From positions 1 through 64,000 of the forward strand of contig JBGAQX010000011.1 in assembly GCA_044220545.1 (NCBI GenBank): 64,000 nucleotides of DNA, given 5' to 3'. Below, piece after piece: positions 38,297-47,380 of this stretch. A program made the translations under genes and the position numbers. Source of the DNA: Fen-999 sp044220545 (GTDB lineage: Bacteria; Pseudomonadota; Gammaproteobacteria; Burkholderiales; Rhodocyclaceae). The notes under the pieces were generated by a model, which was not told the origin of the DNA, ran no database searches, and worked only from the letters and a program-made list of their open reading frames with translations. Numbering within the stretch: position 1 is the stretch's first letter; each line of letters begins with the position of its first letter.

Positions 38297-38365
38297 CACC
38301 GGTCGGGCGGGGTGGATAAACGGGCAGTACCCATGCCGAACGAATGGGGAGGATAATCCGGGCGT

Positions 38366-39250
38366 TTGTCCCGGAGACCATTCATCATAGACGCGGCGAA
38401 ATCCACCATTGGCGACACCGACCCCGCTGACGACGCGCAGCGGTGCGCGTCGCACGCGTCGAAGAAGCAGCGGCGGGCATCCGACGGCCAGCCGAAGGTC
38501 GCGCCCCGTGGTCTGGCGACCGACGAGTTGCTGGCCAAGATCGATGCCCTGGACTGGGACGACCCGATGTTGCCGGCGACGGTTCCGCCGGCCGAAACGA
38601 CCGACGCCGGTGCGCCGCCCCCCCCGACGCGCTCCCGGCTGCCGGCCGTCCTGATCGGCGCCGCTGCCTTGCTGCTGGCCGGCGGCTTGGTGCTGTATCA
38701 GATCCTGGTGGCCGGCGAGACTCCGCGCCCGTCCGGCAATTCGAATCAGTTGGCGGTGGCGGCCCCGTCGGTTGTCGCCGGTGCCGAAGTTTCGCCAGGC
38801 GCCAGCGGCGCCGACGACGCGGATCGCGTCGCGGCGGTGGAGGCCGAGGAGCGGCTGCGTGCCGCCAAGTTCGCCCAGGCCGTCAGCAAGGCCGAGGAGA
38901 ATGCCCTGCGCAAGGCCGAGAAGCAGCGCAAGGCGCGCGAGGCGGAACAAGCCAGGCTGGAACAGGAGCAACAGCAGCAGCAACAGCAGCAGCAGGAGCG
39001 TCGCCGGCAGGAGGAGGAAGCGCGGCAGCGCGCCGAGCGGGAAGCCGCCGAGGCCCGCGCCAAAGTCCCCGCGCCGGCCCCCGCGCCGCGCGGGCCGGCA
39101 TCGCCCCAGGAGCTATGCGCCGAGGAGTCGAACTTCTTCAGTCGCGGCCTCTGCGAAGGGCGGGCGTGCGGTCGGCCGGAATGGCAAAGCCACCCGTTTT
39201 GCGTGAAGCGAACAGAGGACCAGTTGCGCCGGATCAGTCCGGGCGGCTAG
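38366..39250 (+). CDS. Membrane-anchored hypothetical protein with a coiled-coil and poly-Gln tract
   Basis: This is a 294-residue protein, start TTG 38366 with GGGAGG about 13 bases upstream; other starts are possible. An N-terminal cytoplasmic region of about 90 residues is followed by one membrane segment (LPAVLIGAAALLLAGGLVLYQILVA) and an Ala/Glu/Lys/Arg coiled-coil (about 150-240) similar in style to TolA or FimV. Nine consecutive glutamines are encoded at 38969-38995 (residues 202-210). The C-terminal part has four cysteines (LCAEE, GLCEGRACG, FCVK) of unknown use. No family match. Confidence 0.65.
   Translation: MSRRPFIIDAAKSTIGDTDPADDAQRCASHASKKQRRASDGQPKVAPRGLATDELLAKIDALDWDDPMLPATVPPAETTDAGAPPPPTRSRLPAVLIGAAALLLAGGLVLYQILVAGETPRPSGNSNQLAVAAPSVVAGAEVSPGASGADDADRVAAVEAEERLRAAKFAQAVSKAEENALRKAEKQRKAREAEQARLEQEQQQQQQQQQERRRQEEEARQRAEREAAEARAKVPAPAPAPRGPASPQELCAEESNFFSRGLCEGRACGRPEWQSHPFCVKRTEDQLRRISPGG
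38969..38995 (+). repeat. CAG/CAA repeat coding for nine glutamines
   Basis: CAA or CAG occurs nine times in frame inside the coiled-coil of the preceding gene. Codons are mixed, which lowers but does not remove slippage. Confidence 0.85.
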
Positions 39251-39301
39251 CCCGGCGGAGCGGCGGTATCATCGCGGTTCTTTCACCAGCGGGGTGTCGC
39301 C

Positions 39302-40165
39302 ATGCGATTGGACAACGAGCAGGAAAGCAGCAACGTGGAGGACCGGCGCGGCATGCGCATGCCCGGAAGAGCCGGCGGTGTCGGCATCGGCACGATCGTG
39401 CTGGCGCTGGTGGCCAGCTACTTCTTCGGCGTCGACCCGGGCACGGTGATCAATGTCGCCACGCAGTTCCAGGGCGCCGCGCCGGCGCCGGAAGTACAGG
39501 GCCGCAAACCGCCCGCCGACGACGAGACGGCGCGTTTCGTCAGCAAGGTGCTCGGCTCGACCGAGCGCACCTGGCAGGAACAGTTCCAGCACGCCGGTCG
39601 GCAGTATCGCGACCCCCGACTGGTGATGTTCGACGGCGCCACGCCGACCGCCTGCGGCACCGGCCAGACGGCCATGGGCCCCTTCTACTGTCCGCTCGAC
39701 AGCAAGGTCTATATCGACCTGGCCTTCTTCAATGAGCTGAAAAGCCGCTTCCGCGCGCCGGGCGATTTTGCCCAGGCCTATGTCATCGCCCACGAGGTCG
39801 GCCACCACGTCCAGCACCTGCTGGGCATTTCCGACAAGGTCCATCAAGCCCAGCAGAGCGCCGGCAGCGAGGCGAAGGCCAACGCCCTGTCGGTGCGGCT
39901 CGAATTGCAGGCCGACTGCCTGGCCGGCGTCTGGGCGGCGCGGGCCAACGAGGCGCGCCAGATTCTCGAGTCGGGGGATGTCGAGGAAGCGCTGGCGGCG
40001 GCCACCGCCATCGGCGACGACCGCCTGCAGAAGCAGTCGCGCGGCTACGTGGTGCCGGATGGCTTCACCCACGGCAGCTCCGAACAGCGGGTGCGCTGGT
40101 TCAAGCGCGGCATCGACAGCGGCGACATGAATCAGTGCAACACCTTCCAGGCGGCGTCGCTCTGA
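39302..40165 (+). CDS. YpfJ-type neutral zinc metallopeptidase
   Basis: This is a 287-residue protein. One N-terminal membrane segment (GIGTIVLALVASYFFGVDPG) anchors a periplasmic or outer-face domain. The zinc motif HEVGHH is near residue 165, a third ligand is probably in the ELQADCLAG segment. Cys residues (TACGTG, FYCPL, ADCLAG, MNQCNTF) could form disulfides. It is the family of KPN_02809/YpfJ putative neutral zinc metallopeptidases, whose substrate is not established. Confidence 0.9.
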   Translation: MRLDNEQESSNVEDRRGMRMPGRAGGVGIGTIVLALVASYFFGVDPGTVINVATQFQGAAPAPEVQGRKPPADDETARFVSKVLGSTERTWQEQFQHAGRQYRDPRLVMFDGATPTACGTGQTAMGPFYCPLDSKVYIDLAFFNELKSRFRAPGDFAQAYVIAHEVGHHVQHLLGISDKVHQAQQSAGSEAKANALSVRLELQADCLAGVWAARANEARQILESGDVEEALAAATAIGDDRLQKQSRGYVVPDGFTHGSSEQRVRWFKRGIDSGDMNQCNTFQAASL

Positions 40166-40263
40166 CGCTCGCCTGACCGCGCGCGGAGCATTCGCCTCCC
40201 CGCGCGGGCCGTCGGCGTGGCCAGCCGGCCCCTGCCATCGAGTCGTCGAATCGTCCTGTCGTA

Positions 40264-40280
40264 GTTAAGGTCCCGTTAAT
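40264..40280 (+). promoter_or_regulatory. Candidate OmpR/PmrA-type operator before the RND operon
   Basis: GTTAAG (40264-40269), five bases, then GTTAAT (40275-40280) is a direct repeat with 11-base period, close to the YTTAAK-N5-YTTAAK form bound by PmrA/QseB-type regulators. GATACT follows at 40291-40296 as a possible -10. Position suits an activator of the efflux operon. No regulator gene is in the window. Confidence 0.45.
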
Positions 40281-40326
40281 CTGCGGAGCGGATACTGTGG
40301 CCGTTCCCCGTCAGCCGGTGTTGACC

Positions 40327-41412
40327 ATGCCCCGTCTTCTTCCAGTTCTCCTGCTTCTGCCGTCCCTGGTGGCCGGCGCGGCGGATGGACCGATCGTCAT
40401 CACGCCCGAACAGGCCGGCAAGGCCGGCATCGCCACGGCGGCGCTCGCCGACATGAAGGCGACCGGCGGCATGCGCCTGCCGGCGCAGGTGGTGGTGCCG
40501 CCCGCGCAGATCGAAGTGATCGCCGCGCCGCTGCCGGCCATGGTTACGGCCGTGCGCGTCGCACATGGCGAGACGGTGAAGAAGGGCCAGATGCTGGTCA
40601 GGCTGCAAGGTGCGCCGCTGCTGGAATTGCAGCGCGATTTCGCCCAGGCCCGGTCACAGGCCGCCCTCGCCGCCGAGAATCTCCGCCGCGACGAGATCCT
40701 CCTCGCCGACGGCATCATCGCGCAGGGCCGCCTGTCGGCGACGCGCGCCGCGGAGCGGCAGGCGGCGCTGGCGCTGGCCGAGAAGGGCCAGTCGTTACGG
40801 CTCGCCGGTCTGGCCGAACCGGGCCAGGGCGGGGCGCTGGCGAGCGGCGCCGAGATCCGCGCGCCCTTCGATGGCGTGGTGCTGGAAGCCTCGGCGCAGC
40901 CCGGCCAGCGGGTCGATGCCATGACGCCGCTGTTCAAGCTGGGCCGTATTTCGCCCTTGTGGGCGGAGATTCAGGCGACGCCGGCGCAGGCGGCCGGGAT
41001 CGCGGTCGGCGACGAGGTCGGCGTGCCGGGCTGTCCGTCGGGTGGCCGCATCACCGTGATTGCGCCGCAGGTCGACGCGCACGACCAGTCGCTGCGGTTG
41101 CGCGCCGAACTGCCCTACCGCGTGGCCTGCGTGAGACCGTATCAGTACGTCCAGGTCGATGTGCGGCCGGCGGAAGCGAAGAGCAGTTATGCGTGGCGCG
41201 TGCCCGCCGGCGCGCTGACCCGCCACCTGTCGCGCACCTGGGTGTTCGTCGAGGTGCCGGGCGGCTTCAAGCCGGTGGCGGTGCAAGTGCTGGAGGAGTC
41301 GGCGCAGTCCTCGCGCGTCGCCGTGCCGGTCGACGCGTCGGCGCGTATCGCCATCAAGGGCATCGCCACCCTCAAGGGCGCCTGGCTGGGCCTTGGTGCC
41401 GGCGAGCAGTGA
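40327..41412 (+). CDS. RND efflux periplasmic adaptor (membrane fusion protein)
   Basis: This is a 361-residue protein from ATG 40327. A signal peptide (PRLLPVLLLLPSLVAGAA) is followed by adaptor domains: two lipoyl halves (PLPAMVTAVRVAHGETVKKGQMLVRL and GAEIRAPFDGVVLEASAQPGQRV) around a helical hairpin, then a beta-barrel. It links the inner-membrane pump to the outer-membrane channel. It is shorter than CusB/CzcB and has no extra metal-binding N-terminus. First gene of the efflux operon. Confidence 0.88.
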   Translation: MPRLLPVLLLLPSLVAGAADGPIVITPEQAGKAGIATAALADMKATGGMRLPAQVVVPPAQIEVIAAPLPAMVTAVRVAHGETVKKGQMLVRLQGAPLLELQRDFAQARSQAALAAENLRRDEILLADGIIAQGRLSATRAAERQAALALAEKGQSLRLAGLAEPGQGGALASGAEIRAPFDGVVLEASAQPGQRVDAMTPLFKLGRISPLWAEIQATPAQAAGIAVGDEVGVPGCPSGGRITVIAPQVDAHDQSLRLRAELPYRVACVRPYQYVQVDVRPAEAKSSYAWRVPAGALTRHLSRTWVFVEVPGGFKPVAVQVLEESAQSSRVAVPVDASARIAIKGIATLKGAWLGLGAGEQ

Positions 41413-41416
41413 CCAA

Positions 41417-44400
41417 ATGTTCGCGCGGCTGACCGAGTTCTCGCTGAGCCAGCGTCTGCTGGTGATGATCGCGGTGCTGGTGCTGGTCGGCGCCGGCGTC
41501 TTCGCCTTCAACGGCCTGCCCATCGATGCCTTCCCGGATGTCTCGTCGACCCAGGTCAAGGTCATCATGAAGGCGCCGGGGATGACCCCGGAAGAAGTCG
41601 AGGCGCGCATCGTCACGCCCATCGAGGTCGAACTGCTCGGCATTCCGCACAAGCGCATCCTGCGGTCGACGGCCAAGTACGCCATCGCCGACATCACGCT
41701 CGATTTCGAGGACAGTACCGATATCTACTGGGCGCGGCAGCAGGTCGCCGAGCGTCTGGCGGGGGTGCTCAAGGATCTGCCGAACGGTGTCTCCGGTGGT
41801 CTGGCGCCGATCACCACGCCGCTGGGCGAGATGCTGATGTTCACCATCGAGGGCGACATCAGCCTCGAGGAGAAGCGCACGCTGCTCGACTGGACGATCC
41901 GGCCGCAGTTGCGCACTCTGCCCGGCGTTGCCGACGTGAACAGCCTTGGCGGGCTGGTGCGCACGTTCGAAGTGGTGCCGATCCTGGTGGCGCTCAAGGC
42001 GCGCGGCCTGCAGATCGCCGATCTGATGCGCGCCATCGAGGCCAACAACCGCAATGACGGCGCCGGTCGCCTGACCGAGGGCGAAGAATCGTTGTTGATC
42101 CGCGTGGATGGCAACGTGCGGACCATTGAAGAGATGCGCGCCATCGTCGTCCATCGGGATGCGAGCGGTCGCGTGACGCGCCTGGGCGACGTGGCGACCG
42201 TGCGCATCGGCAGCCTGACGCGCTATGGTTTCGTCACCCACGGCGGCACCGAAGAGGCCGTCGAAGGACTGGTGCTGGGACTGCGCGGTGCCAACGCGCA
42301 GCAGCTGGTCAGGGCGGTGCGTGCCAAGCTGGCGGAGATTTCGCCTTCGTTGCCGCCGGGCGTGACGACGAAGATTTTCTACGACCGCGGAGCGCTGGTC
42401 GAGCGGGCGATCGGCACCGTATCGAAGGCCCTGGGCGAGGCCATCGTGCTGGTGCTGGTGCTGCTGCTGGCTTTCCTCGGCAACCTGCGCGCGGCGATTG
42501 CCGTCGCCTGCGTGCTGCCGCTGGCGGCATTGGTCACGTTCATCATGATGCGGCTGTTCGACATGTCGGCCAACCTGATGAGCCTTGGCGGACTGGCGAT
42601 CGCCATCGGCATGCTGGTGGATGCGGCGGTGGTGGTGGTGGAGAACATCGAAAGCCGCCTCGCCGACGTGTCGGGCGCGAAGCTGCCGTTCCTGCATCGC
42701 GTCTATCGCGCCGTGCACGAGGTGACCGTGCCGGTGGTGTCGGGCATGGTCATCATCGTCATCGTCTTCCTGCCGCTGCTGACGCTCCAGGGGCTGGAAG
42801 GCAAGCTGTTCATCCCCGTGGCGCTGACCATCGTCTTCGCCCTGTCGGGCTCGCTGCTGCTGTCGCTGACCGTCATCCCGGTGCTGACGTCGTACCTGTT
42901 GACCCCGTCGGCGGGACATCACGAACCCTGGCTGCCGCGTCAGGCGATGCGTCTCTACGAGCCGGTCCTGGCGTGGAGCCTGGCCAATGCTAGAACGGTG
43001 ATGTCGGGCGCGATTGGCCTGCTGGCGGCGACCGTCGCCGCCTTCCTGCTGCTCGGCAAGACCTTCATGCCGACCATGGACGAGGGCGACATCCTCTTGC
43101 AACTGGCCAAGCTGCCGTCGATCGCGCTGGAGCAGAGCGCCAGGACTGACATGTCGGTGCAGCAGGCGCTGCTCGAGCGTGTGCCGGAGATCAAGGACAT
43201 CGTCGCGCGCACCGGCTCGGATGAGCTCGGTCTCGATCCGATGGGCCTCAACGAGACCGACGCGTTTCTGGTGCTGGCGCCGCGCGAGCAGTGGCGCCAG
43301 CCGGACAAGGACTGGCTGACCGGGGAAATCCGCCAGGTGATGACTGATTTTCCCGGCATGGACATCGCCTTCACCCAGCCGATCGAAATGCGCGTCTCGG
43401 AGATGCTTACCGGCACACGCGGCGATCTGGCGGTGAAGATCTTCGGGCCCGATCTCAACGAGCTCAACACCCTGGCCGAGAAGATCGCCGGCCTGCTCAA
43501 GACCCTGCCGGGCGCGCAGGACGTGCTGACGGTGAAGAACGAGGGTGTTCAGTATTTCACCGTGGGGATCGATCGTCTGGCGGCCGGCCGCTTCGGCCTG
43601 TCCGTCGAGGAGATCGCCACCGCGCTGCGCGCGCAGATCGAGGGCCAGCCGGTCGGCCTGGTGCTCGAAGGCAACCGGCGCACGCCGCTGGTGATCAAGG
43701 GCGGCGAGGGCATGCGCAACTCGCCGGCGCTGTTCGCCAACATGCAGTTGGCGCTGCCGGATGGCGGTAACGTGCCGCTGTCGGCGCTGGCAAGCCTGAA
43801 GCGCGTCGCCGGCCCGGTGAAAATCGACCACCAGGACGCCGCGCGCATGGCGGTCGTCCAGGCCAATGTCACCGGCCGCGACCTGGTAGGCTTTGTCGAG
43901 GAAGCCAGGGCGCGGGTCGCCGCCGAGCTCAGGCTGGGCGCCGGTTACCACCTGGCCTGGGGCGGCCAGTTCGAGAACCAGCAGCGTGCCGCCAAGCGCC
44001 TGATGCTGGTGGTGCCCATCGCCCTGGCACTGATCTTCCATATCCTGTTCACCACTTTCGGTTCGGTGAAACAGGCGGCCATGGTGTTCGCGAATATCCC
44101 CTTCGCGCTGATTGGCGGCGTCTTCGCCCTGCTGATCACCGGCGAATATCTCTCGGTGCCGGCTTCGGTCGGTTTCATCGCCCTGCTCGGCATCGCCGTG
44201 CTCAACGGCCTGGTGTTGATCTCCCATTTCAACCAACTGTACAGGCAGGGCCTGCCGATCGACCGGGTCGTCGTCGAGGGCTCGAAACGACGGCTGCGTC
44301 CGGTGTTGATGACGGCCTCGATCGCCGCCTTCGGCCTCGTGCCCCTGCTGTTCGCCAGCGGGCCGGGTTCCGAGATCCAGAAACCGCTGGCCATCGTCGT

Positions 44401-44482
44401 CATCGGCGGCCTGGTCACCTCGACGCTGCTGACGCTGGTGATGTTGCCCATCCTCTATCGGCGCTGGGGAGTCAAACCATGA
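41417..44482 (+). CDS. Heavy-metal RND efflux pump (CzcA/CusA family)
   Basis: This is a 1021-residue protein from ATG 41417, 4 bases after the adaptor. It has the twelve-helix, two-loop RND layout. The N-terminal PIDAFPDVSSTQVKV segment is the usual heavy-metal RND start. TM4 reads IAIGMLVDAAVVVVEN, with a single conserved Asp as in the CusA (monovalent) branch rather than the CzcA form. It exports a metal ion or another cation by proton antiport. Metal specificity is inferred from one motif only. Confidence 0.9.
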   Translation: MFARLTEFSLSQRLLVMIAVLVLVGAGVFAFNGLPIDAFPDVSSTQVKVIMKAPGMTPEEVEARIVTPIEVELLGIPHKRILRSTAKYAIADITLDFEDSTDIYWARQQVAERLAGVLKDLPNGVSGGLAPITTPLGEMLMFTIEGDISLEEKRTLLDWTIRPQLRTLPGVADVNSLGGLVRTFEVVPILVALKARGLQIADLMRAIEANNRNDGAGRLTEGEESLLIRVDGNVRTIEEMRAIVVHRDASGRVTRLGDVATVRIGSLTRYGFVTHGGTEEAVEGLVLGLRGANAQQLVRAVRAKLAEISPSLPPGVTTKIFYDRGALVERAIGTVSKALGEAIVLVLVLLLAFLGNLRAAIAVACVLPLAALVTFIMMRLFDMSANLMSLGGLAIAIGMLVDAAVVVVENIESRLADVSGAKLPFLHRVYRAVHEVTVPVVSGMVIIVIVFLPLLTLQGLEGKLFIPVALTIVFALSGSLLLSLTVIPVLTSYLLTPSAGHHEPWLPRQAMRLYEPVLAWSLANARTVMSGAIGLLAATVAAFLLLGKTFMPTMDEGDILLQLAKLPSIALEQSARTDMSVQQALLERVPEIKDIVARTGSDELGLDPMGLNETDAFLVLAPREQWRQPDKDWLTGEIRQVMTDFPGMDIAFTQPIEMRVSEMLTGTRGDLAVKIFGPDLNELNTLAEKIAGLLKTLPGAQDVLTVKNEGVQYFTVGIDRLAAGRFGLSVEEIATALRAQIEGQPVGLVLEGNRRTPLVIKGGEGMRNSPALFANMQLALPDGGNVPLSALASLKRVAGPVKIDHQDAARMAVVQANVTGRDLVGFVEEARARVAAELRLGAGYHLAWGGQFENQQRAAKRLMLVVPIALALIFHILFTTFGSVKQAAMVFANIPFALIGGVFALLITGEYLSVPASVGFIALLGIAVLNGLVLISHFNQLYRQGLPIDRVVVEGSKRRLRPVLMTASIAAFGLVPLLFASGPGSEIQKPLAIVVIGGLVTSTLLTLVMLPILYRRWGVKP

Positions 44483-44793
44483 GCAAACACCTCGATGCCT
44501 GCCTCAAGCTGATCCTGCCCAGGTCACTGGAAGCCCAGGTGATCGAGGAGCTATTGAAGCATCCGGAGTGGGTCGGCCCCTTCATCACTCATCGAGTGGA
44601 AGGCCATGGCGATCCAGACAGTATCGCCAGCGTCGCCGAGCAGGTGCGCGGCCGCGCCGAGCGCGTGCAGATCGAGATCCTGCTCGACGCCAGCCACGCC
44701 CGCGATCTCGTCGATCACTTCCGCGCGCACCTGCCCACCGGTGAGATCGTCTGGTGGCTGAGCACCGTGGTCGAGTCGGGGAGCTTCGCATGA
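44479..44793 (+). CDS. DUF3240 protein
   Basis: This is a 104-residue protein coupled by ATGA to the pump gene. DUF3240 proteins are small, cytoplasmic and usually next to heavy-metal RND genes. The fold (LKLILPRSLEAQVIEELL and VQIEILLDASHARDLVDHFR) resembles a PII/ferredoxin-like regulator. No ligand site is proven; a regulatory or metal-sensing part for the pump is inferred. Confidence 0.85.
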   Translation: MSKHLDACLKLILPRSLEAQVIEELLKHPEWVGPFITHRVEGHGDPDSIASVAEQVRGRAERVQIEILLDASHARDLVDHFRAHLPTGEIVWWLSTVVESGSFA

Positions 44794-46034
44794 GGCGTCT
44801 GTCGTGGCTGTTGCTTTTACCGGCATTGGCGGGCGCCGCGGACTATGCCGACTACGCGGACCTGCCGCCGGCCGGGCAGGTGGAAAAGGCCCTGCGCGCT
44901 CACCCGTCCGTCAGCGCGGCCGAGGCCGGTGTTCGTGTCGAGGAAGCCAATCGCGACAAGTTGCGGGCCGGTCCGCACGAATTCACCCTCAAGCTGTCCG
45001 GCCAGCAGCGGCGCGAGCGTCCGCTGGAGGCCAGCTACCGCGAGCACGAAGTGGCCCTGGACCGCGCCATTCGCCTGCCGGGCAAGGGCGCCAAGGATGC
45101 CGCCCTGGGCGCGGTGGGCATCGAGCAGGCTCGCGTCTCCCTCGGCGATGCGCTGCATGAGGCTGGCCGCCTGTTGCTCGGCCGCTGGTTCGAGTGGCGA
45201 CGCGAAGCGGCGGCGGTCCAGGAGTGGCTGGCGCAAGTGGCGGTGCTGCGACGTCAGCACGAGGTGGTCGGCAAACGGGTCGCCGCCGGCGACGCCGCCA
45301 GGCTGGAAGAATTGTTGTCCGGTGCGCAACTGGCGCAGGCCATGGCGCAACTGAGCCAGGCGCGGGAGCGGCGCGAGCGGGCGGAGATCGAACTCGCGCA
45401 GCAGTTTCCGGCGATCACCCTGCCGGCCGACGTGGCCATGGGCGAACCGTTGCCCGTTGTCGGATCACCCGAGTCCTGGCGCGAACGCATCCTGACCCAC
45501 AATCACGAACTGGCGGTCGCCCGCGCGGCGGCGCTGCGCGGCCGCCTGAGCGCGCAGCGGCTCGATGCCGAACGGCTGCCCGATCCGACGCTGGGCCTGC
45601 GTCTGGGCAGCGAACGCGATGGCCAGGAACGCATCGTCGGGCTGCAATTGACCATTCCCTTGCCCGGCGCGGCCCGCGCGGCGACCGCCCGTGCCGGCCT
45701 GGCCGAGGCCGACGCCGCCACCGCCCGCGAGTCGCTGGTGCTGGCCAAGGCGGAGACCGAGGCGCGCCGTACCTACAGCCTCGCCCATGGCGCCTACGGG
45801 CAATGGCAGCGGCTGGCCGACGTGGCGGCGCGCATGGACGAGAACGTGCGTCTGCTCGACAAGGCCTGGCGCTTGGGCGAAGGGCAATTCGCCGAGTTGC
45901 AGACGGCGCGACGCCAGGCCAGCGAGGCGCGGTTGGCCGCTACCCAGGCCCGGCTCGAAGCCAGCGAGGCGCGCTACCGGCTGCTACTCGATGCCCACGA
46001 ATTGTGGCCGCTGGACGCCGACCATCACGACTAG
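44790..46034 (+). CDS. TolC-family outer membrane efflux protein
   Basis: This is a 414-residue protein from ATG 44790 (ATGA overlap). A signal peptide (RLSWLLLLPALAGAA) is followed by two repeats with long alpha-helical pairs (LLSGAQLAQAMAQLSQARERRERAEIELA and ARRQASEARLAATQARLEASEARY) and beta-strands. It forms the outer-membrane channel of the efflux system. Length matches the CzcC/CusC group. Confidence 0.9.
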   Translation: MRRLSWLLLLPALAGAADYADYADLPPAGQVEKALRAHPSVSAAEAGVRVEEANRDKLRAGPHEFTLKLSGQQRRERPLEASYREHEVALDRAIRLPGKGAKDAALGAVGIEQARVSLGDALHEAGRLLLGRWFEWRREAAAVQEWLAQVAVLRRQHEVVGKRVAAGDAARLEELLSGAQLAQAMAQLSQARERRERAEIELAQQFPAITLPADVAMGEPLPVVGSPESWRERILTHNHELAVARAAALRGRLSAQRLDAERLPDPTLGLRLGSERDGQERIVGLQLTIPLPGAARAATARAGLAEADAATARESLVLAKAETEARRTYSLAHGAYGQWQRLADVAARMDENVRLLDKAWRLGEGQFAELQTARRQASEARLAATQARLEASEARYRLLLDAHELWPLDADHHD

Positions 46035-46052
46035 TGGGCGAACCCGCGCCGA

Positions 46053-46526
46053 TCAGGCGGCCAGCTTGGCGAAGGCGGCGATGACTTCCGGCGGCGCCTG
46101 CACCAGTTCGATCAGGACGCCCTCGCCGGCGATGGGAAATTCTTCGCTGGCCTTGGGGTGCAGGAAGGTGATGTCGTAGCCGGCCGCGCCCTTGCGGATG
46201 CCGCCGGGCGCGAAGCGCACGCCCTGCGCCGTCAGCCATTCGACGGCCCTGGGCAGGTCGTCGATCCACAGGCCGACGTGGTTGAGCGGCGTCGTGTGCA
46301 CCGCCGGCTTCTTGTCGGGGTCGATCGGCTGCATCAGGTCCACCTCGACCTTGAACGGTCCGGCGCCCATGGCGCAGATGTCCTCATCGACGTTCTCGCG
46401 CTCGGAAACGAAGTTGCCGGTGATCGCGAGGCCGAGCTTGTCGACCCACAGCGTCTTCAGGCGGTCCTTGGAGGGGCCGCCGATGGCGATTTGCTGGATG
46501 CCCAGCACCTTGAACGGTCTATCCAT
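46053..46526 (-). CDS. VOC-superfamily protein, glyoxalase/epimerase-like
   Basis: This is a 157-residue protein with two beta-alpha-beta-beta-beta modules. Likely metal ligands are E in FKVEVDLMQ, H in LNHVGLWIDDL and E in GVLIELVQ; the N-terminal His of typical glyoxalases is replaced in GIQQIAIG. GVLIELVQ is close to the end of methylmalonyl-CoA epimerases. The mutase/PCC cluster lacks an epimerase gene, so this is a candidate, but it could be another dicarbonyl enzyme. It overlaps lgt by 8 bases. Confidence 0.8.
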   Translation of the reverse strand: MDRPFKVLGIQQIAIGGPSKDRLKTLWVDKLGLAITGNFVSERENVDEDICAMGAGPFKVEVDLMQPIDPDKKPAVHTTPLNHVGLWIDDLPRAVEWLTAQGVRFAPGGIRKGAAGYDITFLHPKASEEFPIAGEGVLIELVQAPPEVIAAFAKLAA

Positions 46527-47304
46527 TTTTCTTGCTCCCCATGACTAGCCAAAGCCCGACGACGACCATCGGCAGGCTCAGCCATTGTCCCATGCTGATC
46601 TGGTACGACAGGCCGAAGATGCCGGCATCCGGCTCGCGGAAGAACTCGGCCAGGAAGCGCAGCGCGCCGTAGCCGATCAGGAACAGGCCCGACACGGCGC
46701 CGCGCGGGCGCTGGCGGGCCGAAAACCACCACAGGATGAAGAACAACAACAGCCCTTCGCCGGCCGCCTGGTAGAGCGGCGAGGGGTGGCGCGGCTGGTT
46801 GTCCACCTGCGGGAACACCATCGCCCAGGGCAGTGTCGCGTCGGCCACCCGGCCCCAGAGCTCGCCGTTGATGAAGTTGCCGATGCGGCCCGCCATCAGG
46901 CCGAGCGGCACCAGCGGCGCGATGAAGTCGGTGACCTGAAAGAAGGTCTTGCCGGTCTTGCGTCCCCACAGCGCCATCGCGACCAGCACGCCGAGAAAGC
47001 CGCCATGGAAGCTCATGCCGCCCTTCCAGACCGCCGCGATCTCAAGCGGATGGCTCAGGTAGTAGCCCGGCTCGTAGAACAGCACCTGGCCCAACCGCCC
47101 GCCGACGATGACACCGAGGACGCCGTAGAACAGCAGGTCGTCGAGCGCCGCCGGGGCGATGCCATGCCAGGGCTGGCTGGTGGCGCGGCGCCGGCCGAGC
47201 AGCAGGAAGGCGATGAAGCCGGCCAGGTACATCAGCCCGTACCAGCGCACGGCCAAAGGGCCGAAGCTGATGGCGACAGGGTCGAACTGGGGATGGATGA
47301 GCAT
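46519..47304 (-). CDS. lgt: Prolipoprotein diacylglyceryl transferase
   Basis: This is a 261-residue protein from ATG 47304; the frame is open further upstream but that part is antisense to ilvD. Membrane segments alternate with loops, and the Lgt signature around GRIGNFINGELWGR is present. It transfers diacylglycerol to the lipobox cysteine of prolipoproteins at the inner membrane. LivJ in this window has such a lipobox. Divergent from ilvD. Confidence 0.95.
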   Translation of the reverse strand: MLIHPQFDPVAISFGPLAVRWYGLMYLAGFIAFLLLGRRRATSQPWHGIAPAALDDLLFYGVLGVIVGGRLGQVLFYEPGYYLSHPLEIAAVWKGGMSFHGGFLGVLVAMALWGRKTGKTFFQVTDFIAPLVPLGLMAGRIGNFINGELWGRVADATLPWAMVFPQVDNQPRHPSPLYQAAGEGLLLFFILWWFSARQRPRGAVSGLFLIGYGALRFLAEFFREPDAGIFGLSYQISMGQWLSLPMVVVGLWLVMGSKKNG

Positions 47305-47331
47305 TTGACGAGTGGGGCTTTCGGCTAGAAT
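47305..47331 (+). promoter_or_regulatory. Candidate ilvD promoter
   Basis: TTGACG (47305-47310) and TAGAAT (47326-47331) match 5 of 6 bases each but are only 15 bp apart. It lies directly before the lgt start codon on the other strand, 50 bp from the ilvD ATG. Confidence 0.4.
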
Positions 47332-47380
47332 CAACATTCTATCTTGGGCGTTCGATGCGTCCTCAGCAGGAGAATTTGCC

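Noticed and set aside
40177..40207. GC hairpin CCGCGCG/CGCGCGG after the metallopeptidase gene.
   Set aside because: Long loop and no T-run; common by chance in GC-rich DNA.
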